The notes under the pieces: generated by a model | Database searches by the model: none | The model's input: only the letters and a program-made list of their open reading frames with translations | Told to the model about the DNA's origin: nothing | Made by a program: the position numbers and the translations under genes | Shown: in pieces, positions 1 through 8,169 of the stretch | How positions within the stretch are numbered: position 1 is the first letter of the stretch | Layout: every line of letters begins with the position of its first letter | From: CAZAJS01 sp964485635 | GTDB taxonomy: Bacteria; Pseudomonadota; Gammaproteobacteria; Francisellales; Francisellaceae | Reading direction: 5' to 3' | Assembly (NCBI GenBank): GCA_964485635.1 | Contig: CAZAJS010000013.1 | Location: 1 to 23,383 of the forward strand | DNA: 23,383 bases

Positions 1-1
1 A

Positions 2-46
2 ATTCAAAATGGTCAAGTTGCTCAAGCAGAAGCAGAGCAAGAATAA
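2..46 (+). CDS. C-terminal tail of an unidentified protein (5' end outside window)
   Basis: Reading from base 2 gives 14 codons (IQNGQVAQAEAEQE) and a TAA stop. The Gln/Glu/Ala-rich composition is typical of a flexible bacterial C-terminus. The stop is followed 27 bases later by a perfect intrinsic terminator, which supports a real gene end here. Too little is visible to name the protein. The call rests on composition and terminator placement only. Confidence 0.4.
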   Translation: MQNGQVAQAEAEQE

Positions 47-73
47 TCACATTGTGATATTTGACTGAATGAT

Positions 74-101
74 AAAAAAAGCGCCATTAGGCGCTTTTTT
101 T
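74..101. terminator. Symmetric, probably bidirectional intrinsic terminator
   Basis: Seven A (74-80), GCGCC (81-85), loop ATTA (86-89), GGCGC (90-94), seven T (95-101). The arms pair perfectly. Because an A-run precedes and a T-run follows the GC stem, it reads as a Rho-independent terminator on both strands. It sits after the plus-strand gene tail (stop at 44-46) and about 115 bases beyond the minus-strand rnr stop, so it can serve both convergent transcripts. Confidence 0.9.
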
Positions 102-215
102 ATGTCTAGATCATTGAATCATTTTTCTAATAAATTCAGTATTTATTTATAAAAATTTAATTTCATTGAATGCTTAACAATTTAGGTATTCAAAATTAAT
201 TAGTTGATGATACGC

Positions 216-2591
216 TTAATTCGTTGGATGATCTGATTTTTTCTTGGTTTTACGTTTTTTCTGAAGACGTTTCTTTTTTCGCTTCGCGGCTAAACTCGGA
301 TCTTCAGCATCGTCAGTGGCTTTTGATGCGTCAGGCTTTTTGTGGGCAGGGGCTTTTTTGCCTGATTTGTTTTGACGACGCTTTTTATCTTTTGATGGGC
401 GCGTATTGGGCGCTTGACCAGCTAACGCAAAATCAATATGTCCGTTTTCTGGGTCAACACGAACCAATTGAATTTCAACTAATTGGCCAATACTATAAAC
501 TTTTCCAGTATTTTTACCAACCAAACGGTGTTGTGCTGAGTCAAAAATAAAATAATCACCAGTTAAAGAAGTAATATGAATCAATCCTTCTACATAATAA
601 TCCGTCAATTCAGCAAACACACCAAATCCAGTCACATGAGTCACGCGAGCATTCATCGTTTGACCAACAAGAGGTTTTAAAAAGTGGCATTTTAGCCATG
701 ACTCAACTTCTTTTGATGCTGAATCCGCGTTGCGCTCTTGTGTTGAAGCATGATCACAAATTGATTTTAATTGCTGTGAAGGATATTGATGTCCACCAAG
801 CGTTTTTTCGCCAATAATAGCTTTTAACGCACGATGAATGACTAAGTCAGGATAACGTCGAATTGGGGATGTAAAATGTGTATAAGCTGAATAAGCTAAG
901 CCAAAATGCCCAATATTATCGGGTGAATAAACTGCTTGGTTCATGCTTTTTAACGTCACTAACTGAATATTATGAAAATCATCACGCCCCTTGGCTTGTT
1001 CTAACATCGCAGCAAGTTCACCGGGTTTGACTTCGTTTCCTTGGATTGGCAATTCAAGGCCAAGTGGACGGATATAAGCTTTTAATTCATTAATTTGGTC
1101 AAAACTAGGTGCCTGATGAATTCGAAATGGGGCTGTAACTTTATTCTTTTGAATAAAACGTGCTGTGGCAACATTGGCTAAAAGCATGCATTCTTCAATT
1201 AAACGGTGGGCATCATTTCGTTGTTGTGGTTGAATGGTATCAATATGATTGCTTTCATTTAAAACAATTTGGGTATCAACCGTATCAAAATCAATTGCGC
1301 CTCGAGCTGCACGTTGTTCATGGAGGCATTGATAAAGCCCATAAAGATGATCAATATTTTTCTTCACAGACTTGATATCAATGCCAAGAGCTTGTGTGTC
1401 ACCGGTCAGGTAATTGCCTACTTGAGTATATGTCAAACGTGCATGTGAATGAATGACACCTGAATAAAACTGGTAACGAGATAAACGACCATTACGACTG
1501 ACATTCATTTCACAAATTAATGCTAAGCGATCTTGATTGGGTTTTAAGGAGCATAATTCATTTGATAGCTTTTCGGGTAACATCGGAATAACATAGCCGG
1601 GGAAATAAACAGAGGTAGAACGTTGAAAAGCCTCTTGGTCTAAAGCAGAATCAGGTCGGACATAATAAGATACATCGGCAATCGCAACATATACTTTCCA
1701 GCCACCACTGGTTGAACGGTGAGCATAAACCGCGTCGTCAAAATCTTTCGCATCTGCCCCATCAATGGTAATAAATGGTAAATGGCGTAAATCTGTCCGG
1801 TTTTGCAAATCAGTTTCAGTAACGCTGTCAGGAAGCTGGTCAATTTGTTGTTGTGTTTCATCGCGCCATGTTTCAATTAAATCATGACGTTTACTAGCAA
1901 TAGAAATGGCTTCAAAGACAGGCGACTGTTCTTGAATGGTTTCGACAAATTTACTGATTGCCGGCATAGAAAAATTCGGTTGACTGATAATTTTGGCTCG
2001 AACCATTGTGTTAGGTTCAATGGTTTGTCGAGGCGGTAAAAGAGCAATTGATTGTGTGATTTTTTTGCTAATGGGTTGAATAAAGTGTCCATCTAAGGCC
2101 GTTTGGTAATAACCCACAATTTCTTGAGTATGGCGTGTTAAAATGCTTTCAATTTTCGCATCTAATTTTTCTTTGCGATTTAAACCACAAATGCGGACTG
2201 TGACTTCATCGCCATGAAAAACTGCTTTAGCTTGGTAGCCTGGCAGTATTAATGCCGGGATTTGTGTGTTATGCGGTTTAACTAATGTTTGGCCATCTTG
2301 TTGAATCTGGACTTGGCCAGTCACCAAATCATCTTGATAGTCTACTGGGCAAAAATAGCCACCATGATTGATTAATTGTTCATCACGAACCATGGCATTG
2401 AGTCGGTTAGAAAGCGCTTTGATTTCGCTATTTTGATACATTGATAATCCATTGGCAACATAATCTAATGAAGCCGGATAATCTAAGTCATTTAAATATT
2501 GTAAAATAAGTGTTCGGCTGGGAATCGGATTGTCATATTTTTCTGCTTCTTGGCTGGCTTCTGGATCTTTTTTAATATCGTATTTTTTCAT
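216..2591 (-). CDS. rnr: Ribonuclease R (3'-to-5' exoribonuclease)
   Basis: A 791-residue RNase II/RNB-family hydrolase that degrades structured RNA from the 3' end; E. coli RNase R has 813 residues. The N-terminus (EAEKYDNPIPSR, about 15-26) matches the RNase R helix-turn-helix region. Cold-shock domains follow, then the RNB domain with the metal-binding cluster D277, D283, D285, D286 in IDGADAKDFDDAVY. Later come an S1 domain (about 640-720, VTGFGVFAELTDYYVEGLIH) and a Lys/Arg-rich tail (about 735-791). The start has an AAAGG ribosome-binding site 6-7 bases upstream. It is the last gene of the lepB-rnc-truB-rnr run, 26 bases after truB. The family name is secure. RNase II is excluded by the long N-terminal region and the basic tail. 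Confidence 0.96.
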   Translation of the reverse strand: MKKYDIKKDPEASQEAEKYDNPIPSRTLILQYLNDLDYPASLDYVANGLSMYQNSEIKALSNRLNAMVRDEQLINHGGYFCPVDYQDDLVTGQVQIQQDGQTLVKPHNTQIPALILPGYQAKAVFHGDEVTVRICGLNRKEKLDAKIESILTRHTQEIVGYYQTALDGHFIQPISKKITQSIALLPPRQTIEPNTMVRAKIISQPNFSMPAISKFVETIQEQSPVFEAISIASKRHDLIETWRDETQQQIDQLPDSVTETDLQNRTDLRHLPFITIDGADAKDFDDAVYAHRSTSGGWKVYVAIADVSYYVRPDSALDQEAFQRSTSVYFPGYVIPMLPEKLSNELCSLKPNQDRLALICEMNVSRNGRLSRYQFYSGVIHSHARLTYTQVGNYLTGDTQALGIDIKSVKKNIDHLYGLYQCLHEQRAARGAIDFDTVDTQIVLNESNHIDTIQPQQRNDAHRLIEECMLLANVATARFIQKNKVTAPFRIHQAPSFDQINELKAYIRPLGLELPIQGNEVKPGELAAMLEQAKGRDDFHNIQLVTLKSMNQAVYSPDNIGHFGLAYSAYTHFTSPIRRYPDLVIHRALKAIIGEKTLGGHQYPSQQLKSICDHASTQERNADSASKEVESWLKCHFLKPLVGQTMNARVTHVTGFGVFAELTDYYVEGLIHITSLTGDYFIFDSAQHRLVGKNTGKVYSIGQLVEIQLVRVDPENGHIDFALAGQAPNTRPSKDKKRRQNKSGKKAPAHKKPDASKATDDAEDPSLAAKRKKKRLQKKRKTKKKSDHPTN

Positions 2592-2617
2592 AAAAAACCT
2601 TTTGATTATTTGTGATT

Positions 2618-3544
2618 TTATGGTCCATGGTGATTCAGAGATTGATCTGAATGAGGATGATTAAAAATCGTTTTATATTGTAACACACCTTGTTGGCAAT
2701 AACCTAATGCCATAAATATCCCACTCGGATTATACAACCGAACGATACCGTCATAGCCGGTATTGGGAAGACGGCCATATTGCCAAAAGGGTCTAAAATC
2801 AGCATCAGCAATTTGATAAATAGGGGTATGTTGAAAGGGAGTCTCGGGGGATAGAAGCCATTGATCACGTTGTGGTTGACTTAATTGTTCTAAAGAAGGC
2901 AGGTCAATGGCTTGATCAATGGCTAAAGGGCCACAATGGGTTCGATGTAAGGCGCTTAAATAGGCATAACGATCAAGCCACTGGCCAATATCAACCGCTA
3001 GTGTTCGGACATAGGTGCCTTTTGAACATGTCACATTAAATGTAATATGGTCAGAATAATGATCCACAAGCTGTAGTGAATGAATTGTAATGGTTCGTGC
3101 TTTTCGTGGAACTTCAATTCCTTGTCTGGCTAATTCATAAAGTGGTTTACCTTGATATTTAAGCGCTGAATACATTGGTGGGACTTGGGATAAGGTGGTT
3201 TGAAAGCTAGCTAATGCTTGATTAATCTGTGATGTTGTCAACAAAGGTAGATTTGTTTGTTGCTCGATGACTTGCCCTTCAGCATCAGCAGTATCAGTCA
3301 GACTGCCTAAGGTCATTGTGGCTTGGTAAGTTTTATCTGTATCAAGTAAATATTGGGCAATACGTGTGGCTTTTCCTAAACAAATCGGTAGCAACCCGGT
3401 GGCCATTGGATCTAAGTTTCCGGTGTGGCCGGCTTTTTGGGCATGATATAAACGCTTGACTTGTTGCAATACACGATTAGAGCTCACCCCTTTAGGTTTA
3501 TTCACTAAAACAATGCCGGTAATATCGCGCCGATTATTTTTCAT
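2618..3544 (-). CDS. truB: tRNA pseudouridine(55) synthase
   Basis: Converts U55 in the T-loop of tRNAs to pseudouridine; 308 residues, the usual TruB size. The N-terminal motif LVNKPKGVSS (about 13-22) and the catalytic loop GHTGNLDPMATGLLP, with D45 as the nucleophile, define the family. GTYVRTLAVDIGQWL, late in the catalytic domain, is also characteristic. The C-terminal part (about 240-300) fits the short PUA-like domain. Its start overlaps the 3' end of rnc by 11 bases, implying translational coupling. In E. coli truB lies with infB and rbfA, so its place between rnc and rnr is a lineage-specific arrangement. Confidence 0.96.
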   Translation of the reverse strand: MKNNRRDITGIVLVNKPKGVSSNRVLQQVKRLYHAQKAGHTGNLDPMATGLLPICLGKATRIAQYLLDTDKTYQATMTLGSLTDTADAEGQVIEQQTNLPLLTTSQINQALASFQTTLSQVPPMYSALKYQGKPLYELARQGIEVPRKARTITIHSLQLVDHYSDHITFNVTCSKGTYVRTLAVDIGQWLDRYAYLSALHRTHCGPLAIDQAIDLPSLEQLSQPQRDQWLLSPETPFQHTPIYQIADADFRPFWQYGRLPNTGYDGIVRLYNPSGIFMALGYCQQGVLQYKTIFNHPHSDQSLNHHGP

Positions 3545-4223
3545 CCTTAAATCCTTGTTCCATTAATAAGGCTAATGCTTGTCGTGCTACTTGTTGCTCA
3601 GCCGATTTTCTAGACTTACCGGATTGGCAAATGGTTTGATTAATATAAGGCACCTGTAAACAAACTTCAAAAGTTTGATCATGTCGATCGCCAGTAATGG
3701 CTTTTGTTTGATAATCCGGGCGAGGGTATTGGTGTTTAAAAAGTAACTCTTGTAAACGCGATTTAGGATCTTTTGTATGTTTTTCAATGGAGAGACTTGT
3801 TAAGTAAGGATCAAACCATTGCTGTAAAAGCGCTTGGATTGTGGCAAGATCACTATCTAAATAAACAGCGCCAATTAATGCTTCTAAACAGTCTTCTAAT
3901 AGACGTTTACGGTGTTTGCCGCCAGATTTGATTTCACCAACGCCTAAGCGCATATAATCACCTAACTGAAATGTCTTAGCTAGTTCAGATAGTGTTGGGC
4001 CCTTAATTAAATAACGTCGTAATTGTGATAATGTGCCTTCAGGTTCATCAGGGAAGCGATGATAGAGTAATTCTGCCATCACCATGCCTAAAATGGCATC
4101 CCCTAAAAATTCTAAGCGTTCATTATGATTTTTTTGTTTGCTACGGTGTGTTAAAGCAGTGGTTAATAAGTTTTCATTTTTAAAGTAATAACCAATGGTT
4201 CGGTATAAAGCAGTATAATTCAT
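3534..4223 (-). CDS. rnc: Ribonuclease III (double-stranded RNA endonuclease)
   Basis: Processes rRNA precursors and structured mRNAs; 229 residues, normal length. The signature NERLEFLGDAILGMVMAELL (34-53) carries the catalytic E38 and D42. The second metal-ligand pair is D111 and E114 in LEDCLEALIGAVYLD. A double-stranded RNA-binding domain occupies about 152-222 (DPKSRLQELLFK near its start; GKSRKSAEQQVARQAL near its end). It lies 6 bases after lepB, the usual lepB-rnc adjacency of proteobacteria. Here era is missing downstream, and truB follows with an 11-base overlap. Confidence 0.96.
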   Translation of the reverse strand: MNYTALYRTIGYYFKNENLLTTALTHRSKQKNHNERLEFLGDAILGMVMAELLYHRFPDEPEGTLSQLRRYLIKGPTLSELAKTFQLGDYMRLGVGEIKSGGKHRKRLLEDCLEALIGAVYLDSDLATIQALLQQWFDPYLTSLSIEKHTKDPKSRLQELLFKHQYPRPDYQTKAITGDRHDQTFEVCLQVPYINQTICQSGKSRKSAEQQVARQALALLMEQGFKDEK

Positions 4224-4229
4224 AAGTAG

Positions 4230-5078
4230 TTAAAATGTTTTTCCAATTTGATCCCAACGGACACGATGATTTTGATTATCCCAGCTAAACCATGTCACTA
4301 AAGCTTTCCCAACTAAGTTATCACGAGGAACAAAGCCCCAGTAACGACTGTCTTCACTATTGTCACGATTATCCCCCATGACAAAATACATATTAGGCGG
4401 GACGGTGACATCGACAAATTGTTTGACTAAAGGATCATTATTTGAAGGCGTTGTAAAAATCAAATGTTGGACATCATTCGGCATGATTTCAGTACAAAGC
4501 TTATTGTCATCTTTCGGATGATTATACGCATTATATTGATTGGTTTTGCAGTTTTGATAGTCTAAAGGTTTGCCATTAATGGTTAATTGTCCATGGTTAT
4601 AGCTAAGGTGATCTCCGGGCAATCCGACAATCCGTTTAATAAAATCAACATGCGGGTTAACTGGATAGTGGAAAACCACAATATCCCCGCGTTCAGGCTG
4701 GCCCGTTTTAATCCAAATATTTCCCGTTAACGGATTGCGGATATTATAGGCTGTTTTATTAACCAACACTCAGTCGCCAACAGGCAAAGTCGGCGTCATA
4801 GAAGCCGAAGGGATCAAAAAATTGCCTAGGAAAAAACCACGAATAATAAAAACAACTAGCAATACGATAAACAAGCTACGGGCATAGTCAGCAAGCAATG
4901 GTGGTTTGAGTGCTTTTCTGTCAGCAATGTATTGTTTGCGTGCTTTTTTGGTGAGTTTTGATAAAGAGTCTTGATAGGGTTGTAAACGTTTTGGTTGAAA
5001 GACATAACGATCAACCAGCCCAATGACAGCTGCACTGATAGTTAACACAAACAACCAAAAATTAAAATCAATGTTCAT
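4230..5078 (-). pseudogene. lepB: Signal peptidase I, reading frame interrupted by an in-frame TGA at codon 103
   Basis: Type I signal peptidase, the membrane serine protease that removes signal peptides at the periplasmic face. The frame reads 102 codons, TGA (4770-4772), then 179 codons and TAA, 282 positions in all, a normal LepB length. Part one has two membrane segments (about 7-25 and 66-85) and the catalytic-serine box IPSASMTPTLPVGD (S93). Part two resumes in the same frame as VLVNKTAYNIRNP, holds the catalytic lysine in DFIKRIVGLPGD (about K148) and ends with the GDNRDNSEDSRYWGFVP box. Homology is continuous across the stop, and E. coli has GDFILV at this point, so only one residue is replaced. 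Neither half alone can be catalytic. Possible explanations are a sequencing error, a real lesion, or readthrough. The GTG just after the stop could restart translation but would lack S93. Confidence 0.88.
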
Positions 5079-5110
5079 AAAACATAACGCCTTAATTACT
5101 GTAATTGATC

Positions 5111-5140
5111 ATTATAACGGGAATCGATCAAAATCACCAA
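5111..5140 (-). promoter_or_regulatory. Probable sigma-70 promoter of the lepB-rnc-truB-rnr operon
   Basis: On the minus strand there is a perfect -10 TATAAT (5111-5116), with TTGGTG (5135-5140) as a weak -35 at 18-bp spacing. The predicted transcript starts near 5104, leaving a leader of about 25 bases before the lepB ATG. An AAGG ribosome-binding element lies about 11 bases before that ATG. The -10 is bracketed by the inverted half-sites TTGATC (5105-5110) and GATCAA (5126-5131), a possible operator. The site lies in the only gap between dprA and lepB. Confidence 0.6.
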
Positions 5141-5146
5141 TGGCAT

Positions 5147-6232
5147 TTAGCATCTTTGATATCCCCCAGGGACTGTTTGAATCCACTGGTCAAGTTCTAA
5201 CTCAAAAAGCGTCTTGGTTAAGGTGGTATAATCTAGTTGTGTTTGGCTGATTAATGTGTCTAAGTCTGTTACTTGGTGGGTGATATGGTTTAAAACACAT
5301 TGTGCTGTGGCCGATAAATGGGTTGTATTATATTTTTCTATCTGTTGCGTTGCGGCTGTATTACAAAGGCCTGGCGGCATTTCTTGAAAAATATCTTGAG
5401 CGCTAGTGGTTAATTTAGCACCTTGTTGGATCAAATCATGACAACCTTGACTGGTGTCATTAAAAATTGATCCAGGCACGGCAAAGACCTCTTTTCCTTG
5501 TTCTAACGCATGCTTAGCTGTAATTAAAGAACCGCTTTCTGTGGCCGACTCAACCACTAAAACACCGACAGCTAAAGCACTGATTAATCGGTTGCGTTTG
5601 GGAAAATGATAACGCGTTGGGCCAGCGCCGAGGTTAAACTCGGACAATAATAAGCCGTCGGTTGCAATACGGTGCGCTAATTGACGGTGTTTAGCCGGAT
5701 AAACGCGATCGATTCCAGTCCCAAGCACGGCAATAGTTGATCCCTGATGATTTAAGGCGGCTTGGTGCGCCAAACCATCAATTCCGGTGGCCATGCCACT
5801 GATGATCCCGATAGAGGCGTTAGTCAGTTGTGACACTAAGCGATTGGTCACTTGTTGTCCATAATGTGTTGCTTGTCGTGTTCCAACCACCGCAATATGG
5901 GATTGGTCAAGCAACTTAATGTTACCTTTGGCAAAAAAGACTAATGGGGCATCGGGGAGTTGACGAAATGCATCTGGATAAGCGGTATCGCTTAATGTAA
6001 TAAGGTAGTGGTTTGGTTGACTTTGTAACCATGCATCAATTTGTTGACAGACCTTTTGATGCGATTTTTGTTCTAAATAAGCCAGTGTTTTCGGATGCAA
6101 GTAAGCTTTAAACGCAGAAGGATGCGCAATGAGCTTATGAAAATCAAGCCCGAATTCGACAAATTTTTTATAGGTTGAGTACCCAAAGTGGGGGGTATGG
6201 GCAAGAATTACCAAAGGATCAATCATGGTCAT
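5147..6232 (-). CDS. dprA: DNA-processing protein DprA (RecA loader for transforming DNA)
   Basis: DprA/Smf binds incoming single-stranded DNA and loads RecA during natural transformation; 361 residues, typical. The Rossmann-fold core runs from about residue 85 to 290. It shows AVVGTRQATHYGQ, the nucleotide-fold loop GIISGMATGIDGLAHQAAL, AVLGTGIDRVYPAKHR, FPKRNRLISALA and the SGSLITAKHALEQGKEVFAVPG region. The last 65 residues resemble the DprA winged-helix domain (LFELELDQWIQTVPGGYQR). The gene begins 5 bases after the TsaP-like gene with no clear ribosome-binding site, so translational coupling is likely. A second Met two codons downstream is an alternative start. TsaP-like next to dprA is a known proteobacterial arrangement. 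DprA is widespread, so its presence alone does not prove competence. Confidence 0.95.
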   Translation of the reverse strand: MTMIDPLVILAHTPHFGYSTYKKFVEFGLDFHKLIAHPSAFKAYLHPKTLAYLEQKSHQKVCQQIDAWLQSQPNHYLITLSDTAYPDAFRQLPDAPLVFFAKGNIKLLDQSHIAVVGTRQATHYGQQVTNRLVSQLTNASIGIISGMATGIDGLAHQAALNHQGSTIAVLGTGIDRVYPAKHRQLAHRIATDGLLLSEFNLGAGPTRYHFPKRNRLISALAVGVLVVESATESGSLITAKHALEQGKEVFAVPGSIFNDTSQGCHDLIQQGAKLTTSAQDIFQEMPPGLCNTAATQQIEKYNTTHLSATAQCVLNHITHQVTDLDTLISQTQLDYTTLTKTLFELELDQWIQTVPGGYQRC

Positions 6233-6237
6233 AATGA

Positions 6238-7533
6238 TCAGCGAGCTTTTGTTGATGTTGATACCCGTTGGTTAATATGTCTAAGTTCTGTTGAAGCGTT
6301 TGGCACAAGGGGATTATGCCAGCCATGTGCTTGCATATTAATCATATCTGAATTAATGCCTTTTTGAATCATATAATCACGAACAACATCGGCACGTTTT
6401 TCAGATAATTCTAAATTATAGCTTTCAAATGGTTGGCCTGGAACGCCCATTGAGGCATAACCATTTAAAGTGAAAGGAACGAAAGCTTTTGTTGTTTTCA
6501 AAGCATCAACAAATTGATCAATTGTGCGTTTAGCAGAAGGGCTTAACTCGGCACTGTCATAGGCAAACTGAATATATAAATGAATCAAGTCATAATCAGC
6601 CTCTGGGGTAAAACAGGCCATCGAATAAGCAGTTTCTGGACTGTGACTATCACAGCGGGGCATGGTTTCAGTTGTAATTGGGCCTTTTGAGTTAGATGGT
6701 TCAGGTGTTTTTTCGTCTATATCAGGCTTTTGGCCAGTAATAGGTTTTGAGGGTTCTGGTGTTGTTGGTTCTTGTGGTGTTGTTTTATCTTCACGCGTGA
6801 CAACTTCTAAGCCTTTTGAAATAGGTAAACGGCTTTGGGTCACTAAAGCAACTGAGGCATCTGAGCCAACATGATAAGCAAAACCTGTGCCGACTTCTTC
6901 TGAAGGCAGTTGATAACCATCAACATCATCAAGCTCTCGATAAATATCAAAAACGGTTCCTGGTTTTAATCCGTCACGCTGTCCAATATCAATGACAATG
7001 GAGTGGTATTGAGCAGTATATTTATTTTTGCCAATCAAATCAATCACTGTCCCAACGACTTGATGATTCGTATAGGCCGGTGAAGTTGGCAATGATTGGG
7101 TTAGTTCTTTTGCTGGAATCACCCAATCATTGAGTTTCATCGGTCCATTAACATTGACAACATCCATTGTCATAACATCCCGATGTTTTTTTTCAAATTT
7201 AGCTGTTCCAACACGATGTGCCAAAACTTGGTTCTCCATGATTTCGTCAGCTTGGCGTGTAAATATAAAGAATTTTTGCCCTTTTTCTGGCGTTATATTT
7301 TGGGTATTGGTCACATAAATGGTATTGCCGGTTCGAATAAGGCGTTGTCGAGGTTGATCGCTACGTAAAATACGATCAGCTTTTTTAAAATTAGTGATCG
7401 GTTCAACATAAAATGGGGCAGTTAAATCTGCATATTGGCGAGGAGAAAGAGCCCATCCAATGGAGAGAGTTGAGCCTATGAGCATTATGAAGCTTAGAGC
7501 TAAAATCGTGGCGTGACGGCATAAGCGCATCAT
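6238..7533 (-). CDS. Exported TsaP-like protein with C-terminal OmpA-type peptidoglycan-binding domain, lacking LysM
   Basis: A 431-residue exported protein. A signal peptide covers about 1-28 (hydrophobic core ILALSFIMLIG, probable cut after GWA). Residues about 52-245 resemble the part of TsaP (the LysM protein anchoring type IV pilus secretins) that follows LysM: RLIRTGNTIYV, LNDWVIPA, VIDIGQRDGLKPGTVFDIYRE and LPSEEVGTGFAYHV. No LysM motif is present; only some 25 residues separate the signal peptide from this core. A Pro/Thr/Lys linker (about 248-312, with C294 and C307) leads to an OmpA-type domain (about 318-425) with IQFAYDSAELSPSA, NLELSEKRADVVRDYM and HINQRV. I infer envelope anchoring by OmpA rather than LysM. 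Position just before dprA matches TsaP genes. The OmpA domain is secure; the TsaP relation is from remembered family patterns. Confidence 0.8.
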   Translation of the reverse strand: MMRLCRHATILALSFIMLIGSTLSIGWALSPRQYADLTAPFYVEPITNFKKADRILRSDQPRQRLIRTGNTIYVTNTQNITPEKGQKFFIFTRQADEIMENQVLAHRVGTAKFEKKHRDVMTMDVVNVNGPMKLNDWVIPAKELTQSLPTSPAYTNHQVVGTVIDLIGKNKYTAQYHSIVIDIGQRDGLKPGTVFDIYRELDDVDGYQLPSEEVGTGFAYHVGSDASVALVTQSRLPISKGLEVVTREDKTTPQEPTTPEPSKPITGQKPDIDEKTPEPSNSKGPITTETMPRCDSHSPETAYSMACFTPEADYDLIHLYIQFAYDSAELSPSAKRTIDQFVDALKTTKAFVPFTLNGYASMGVPGQPFESYNLELSEKRADVVRDYMIQKGINSDMINMQAHGWHNPLVPNASTELRHINQRVSTSTKAR

Positions 7534-7568
7534 GTTGTACCTAGCATATTATTTTTTGAATAAATATG

Positions 7569-7577
7569 ATTATAGCA
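7569..7577 (-). promoter_or_regulatory. Extended -10 promoter for the TsaP-like/dprA transcript
   Basis: The minus strand reads TGC TATAAT (7577 down to 7569), a perfect extended -10. No good -35 is seen 16-18 bases upstream; that stretch is A/T-rich. A start near 7562 would leave a leader of about 29 bases. That leader carries a TAGG element about 7 bases before the ATG at 7533. dprA probably shares this promoter, since no other is visible between the two genes. Confidence 0.6.
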
Positions 7578-7725
7578 TAATTTTTTTTTTGAAAGAAAAT
7601 AATTATTTGTCTTTACTGATCATTAACGATGCATAGGTGAAACCATCACTTGATGGCTGGTATGATTTTTTCTTAGCAGGATTTAAGGCATAATATGGCG
7701 CAATAATAATAAGTGAGTAGTAACA

Positions 7726-8169
7726 ATGGCCACAATTCAGCAAGGCAGTTTTATTGAATTTCATATGCGTATTTATTTAAAAGATGGTTCTGTGGCTGAT
7801 GACAGTCGACAACAGCAGATGCCTTATGGTTGCCGTATCGGTGATGGCCGGTTAACACAGAAAGTTGAACAGCGTTTAATGGGTAAAACTGTGGGTGATC
7901 AGGTTAAAGTTATGCAACGGCCTGAAGAAACATTTGGTTTACCCCGAACGGAATTGATCCATCATATGCCTAAAACGGATTTTTCACCTGAGGTGCTGGA
8001 AATTGGTACCATTGTTGGGTTTTCACAGCCAAATGGGCAGTCCATGCCGGGAATGATACGAGAAATTCAAGACCAACAGGTGGTGGTTGATTTTAATCAT
8101 CCATTAGCCGGTCATGTTGCGTTGTTCGAATTAGAAATTTTAGCGGTATCGAATGAGGGAGCAGAATAA
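7726..8169 (+). CDS. fkpB: FKBP-type peptidyl-prolyl cis-trans isomerase, SlpA/FkpB class
   Basis: A 147-residue short FKBP of the SlyD/SlpA group, which speeds proline isomerisation and has chaperone activity in the cytoplasm. Family marks are FHMRIYLKDGSVADDSR near residue 12, GDGRLTQKVEQRLMGKTVGD (about 39-58), PEETFG, and VVVDFNHPLAGHVALFELEIL (about 117-137). That last motif is the strongest indicator. The flap region is compact, and there is no His-rich metal-binding tail, arguing against SlyD. Its stop codon directly abuts the ispH start codon, the same pairing as in E. coli. A CATAAT box at 7689-7694 is a possible -10, but I see no convincing -35, and the ribosome-binding site is weak. 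Confidence 0.93.
   Translation: MATIQQGSFIEFHMRIYLKDGSVADDSRQQQMPYGCRIGDGRLTQKVEQRLMGKTVGDQVKVMQRPEETFGLPRTELIHHMPKTDFSPEVLEIGTIVGFSQPNGQSMPGMIREIQDQQVVVDFNHPLAGHVALFELEILAVSNEGAE

Noticed and set aside
224..550. 108-codon plus-strand frame inside rnr
   Set aside because: It is antisense to the well-conserved S1 domain and basic tail region of RNase R and has no recognisable domain; a shadow frame.
4230..4769. Independent 179-residue protein starting at the GTG after the lepB stop
   Set aside because: It is the in-frame continuation of LepB, holds the Lys and C-terminal boxes but no serine, and has no Shine-Dalgarno sequence of its own.
4690..4770. Selenocysteine insertion at the lepB TGA
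   Set aside because: The position is not a cysteine site in LepB, no well-formed bacterial SECIS hairpin is evident just downstream (only a short CCGTTAACGG palindrome), and no selenocysteine machinery genes are present.
4770..4772. Genetic-code change with TGA read as tryptophan
   Set aside because: TGA ends the DMGDH-type gene, thiE, thiM and the TsaP-like gene at sensible positions, several overlapping the next start, and all other Trp codons seen in the translations must be TGG.
7643..7656. CCATC/GATGG hairpin as a terminator upstream of fkpB
   Set aside because: Only five base pairs, the T-rich tract is several bases away, and no plus-strand gene precedes it.
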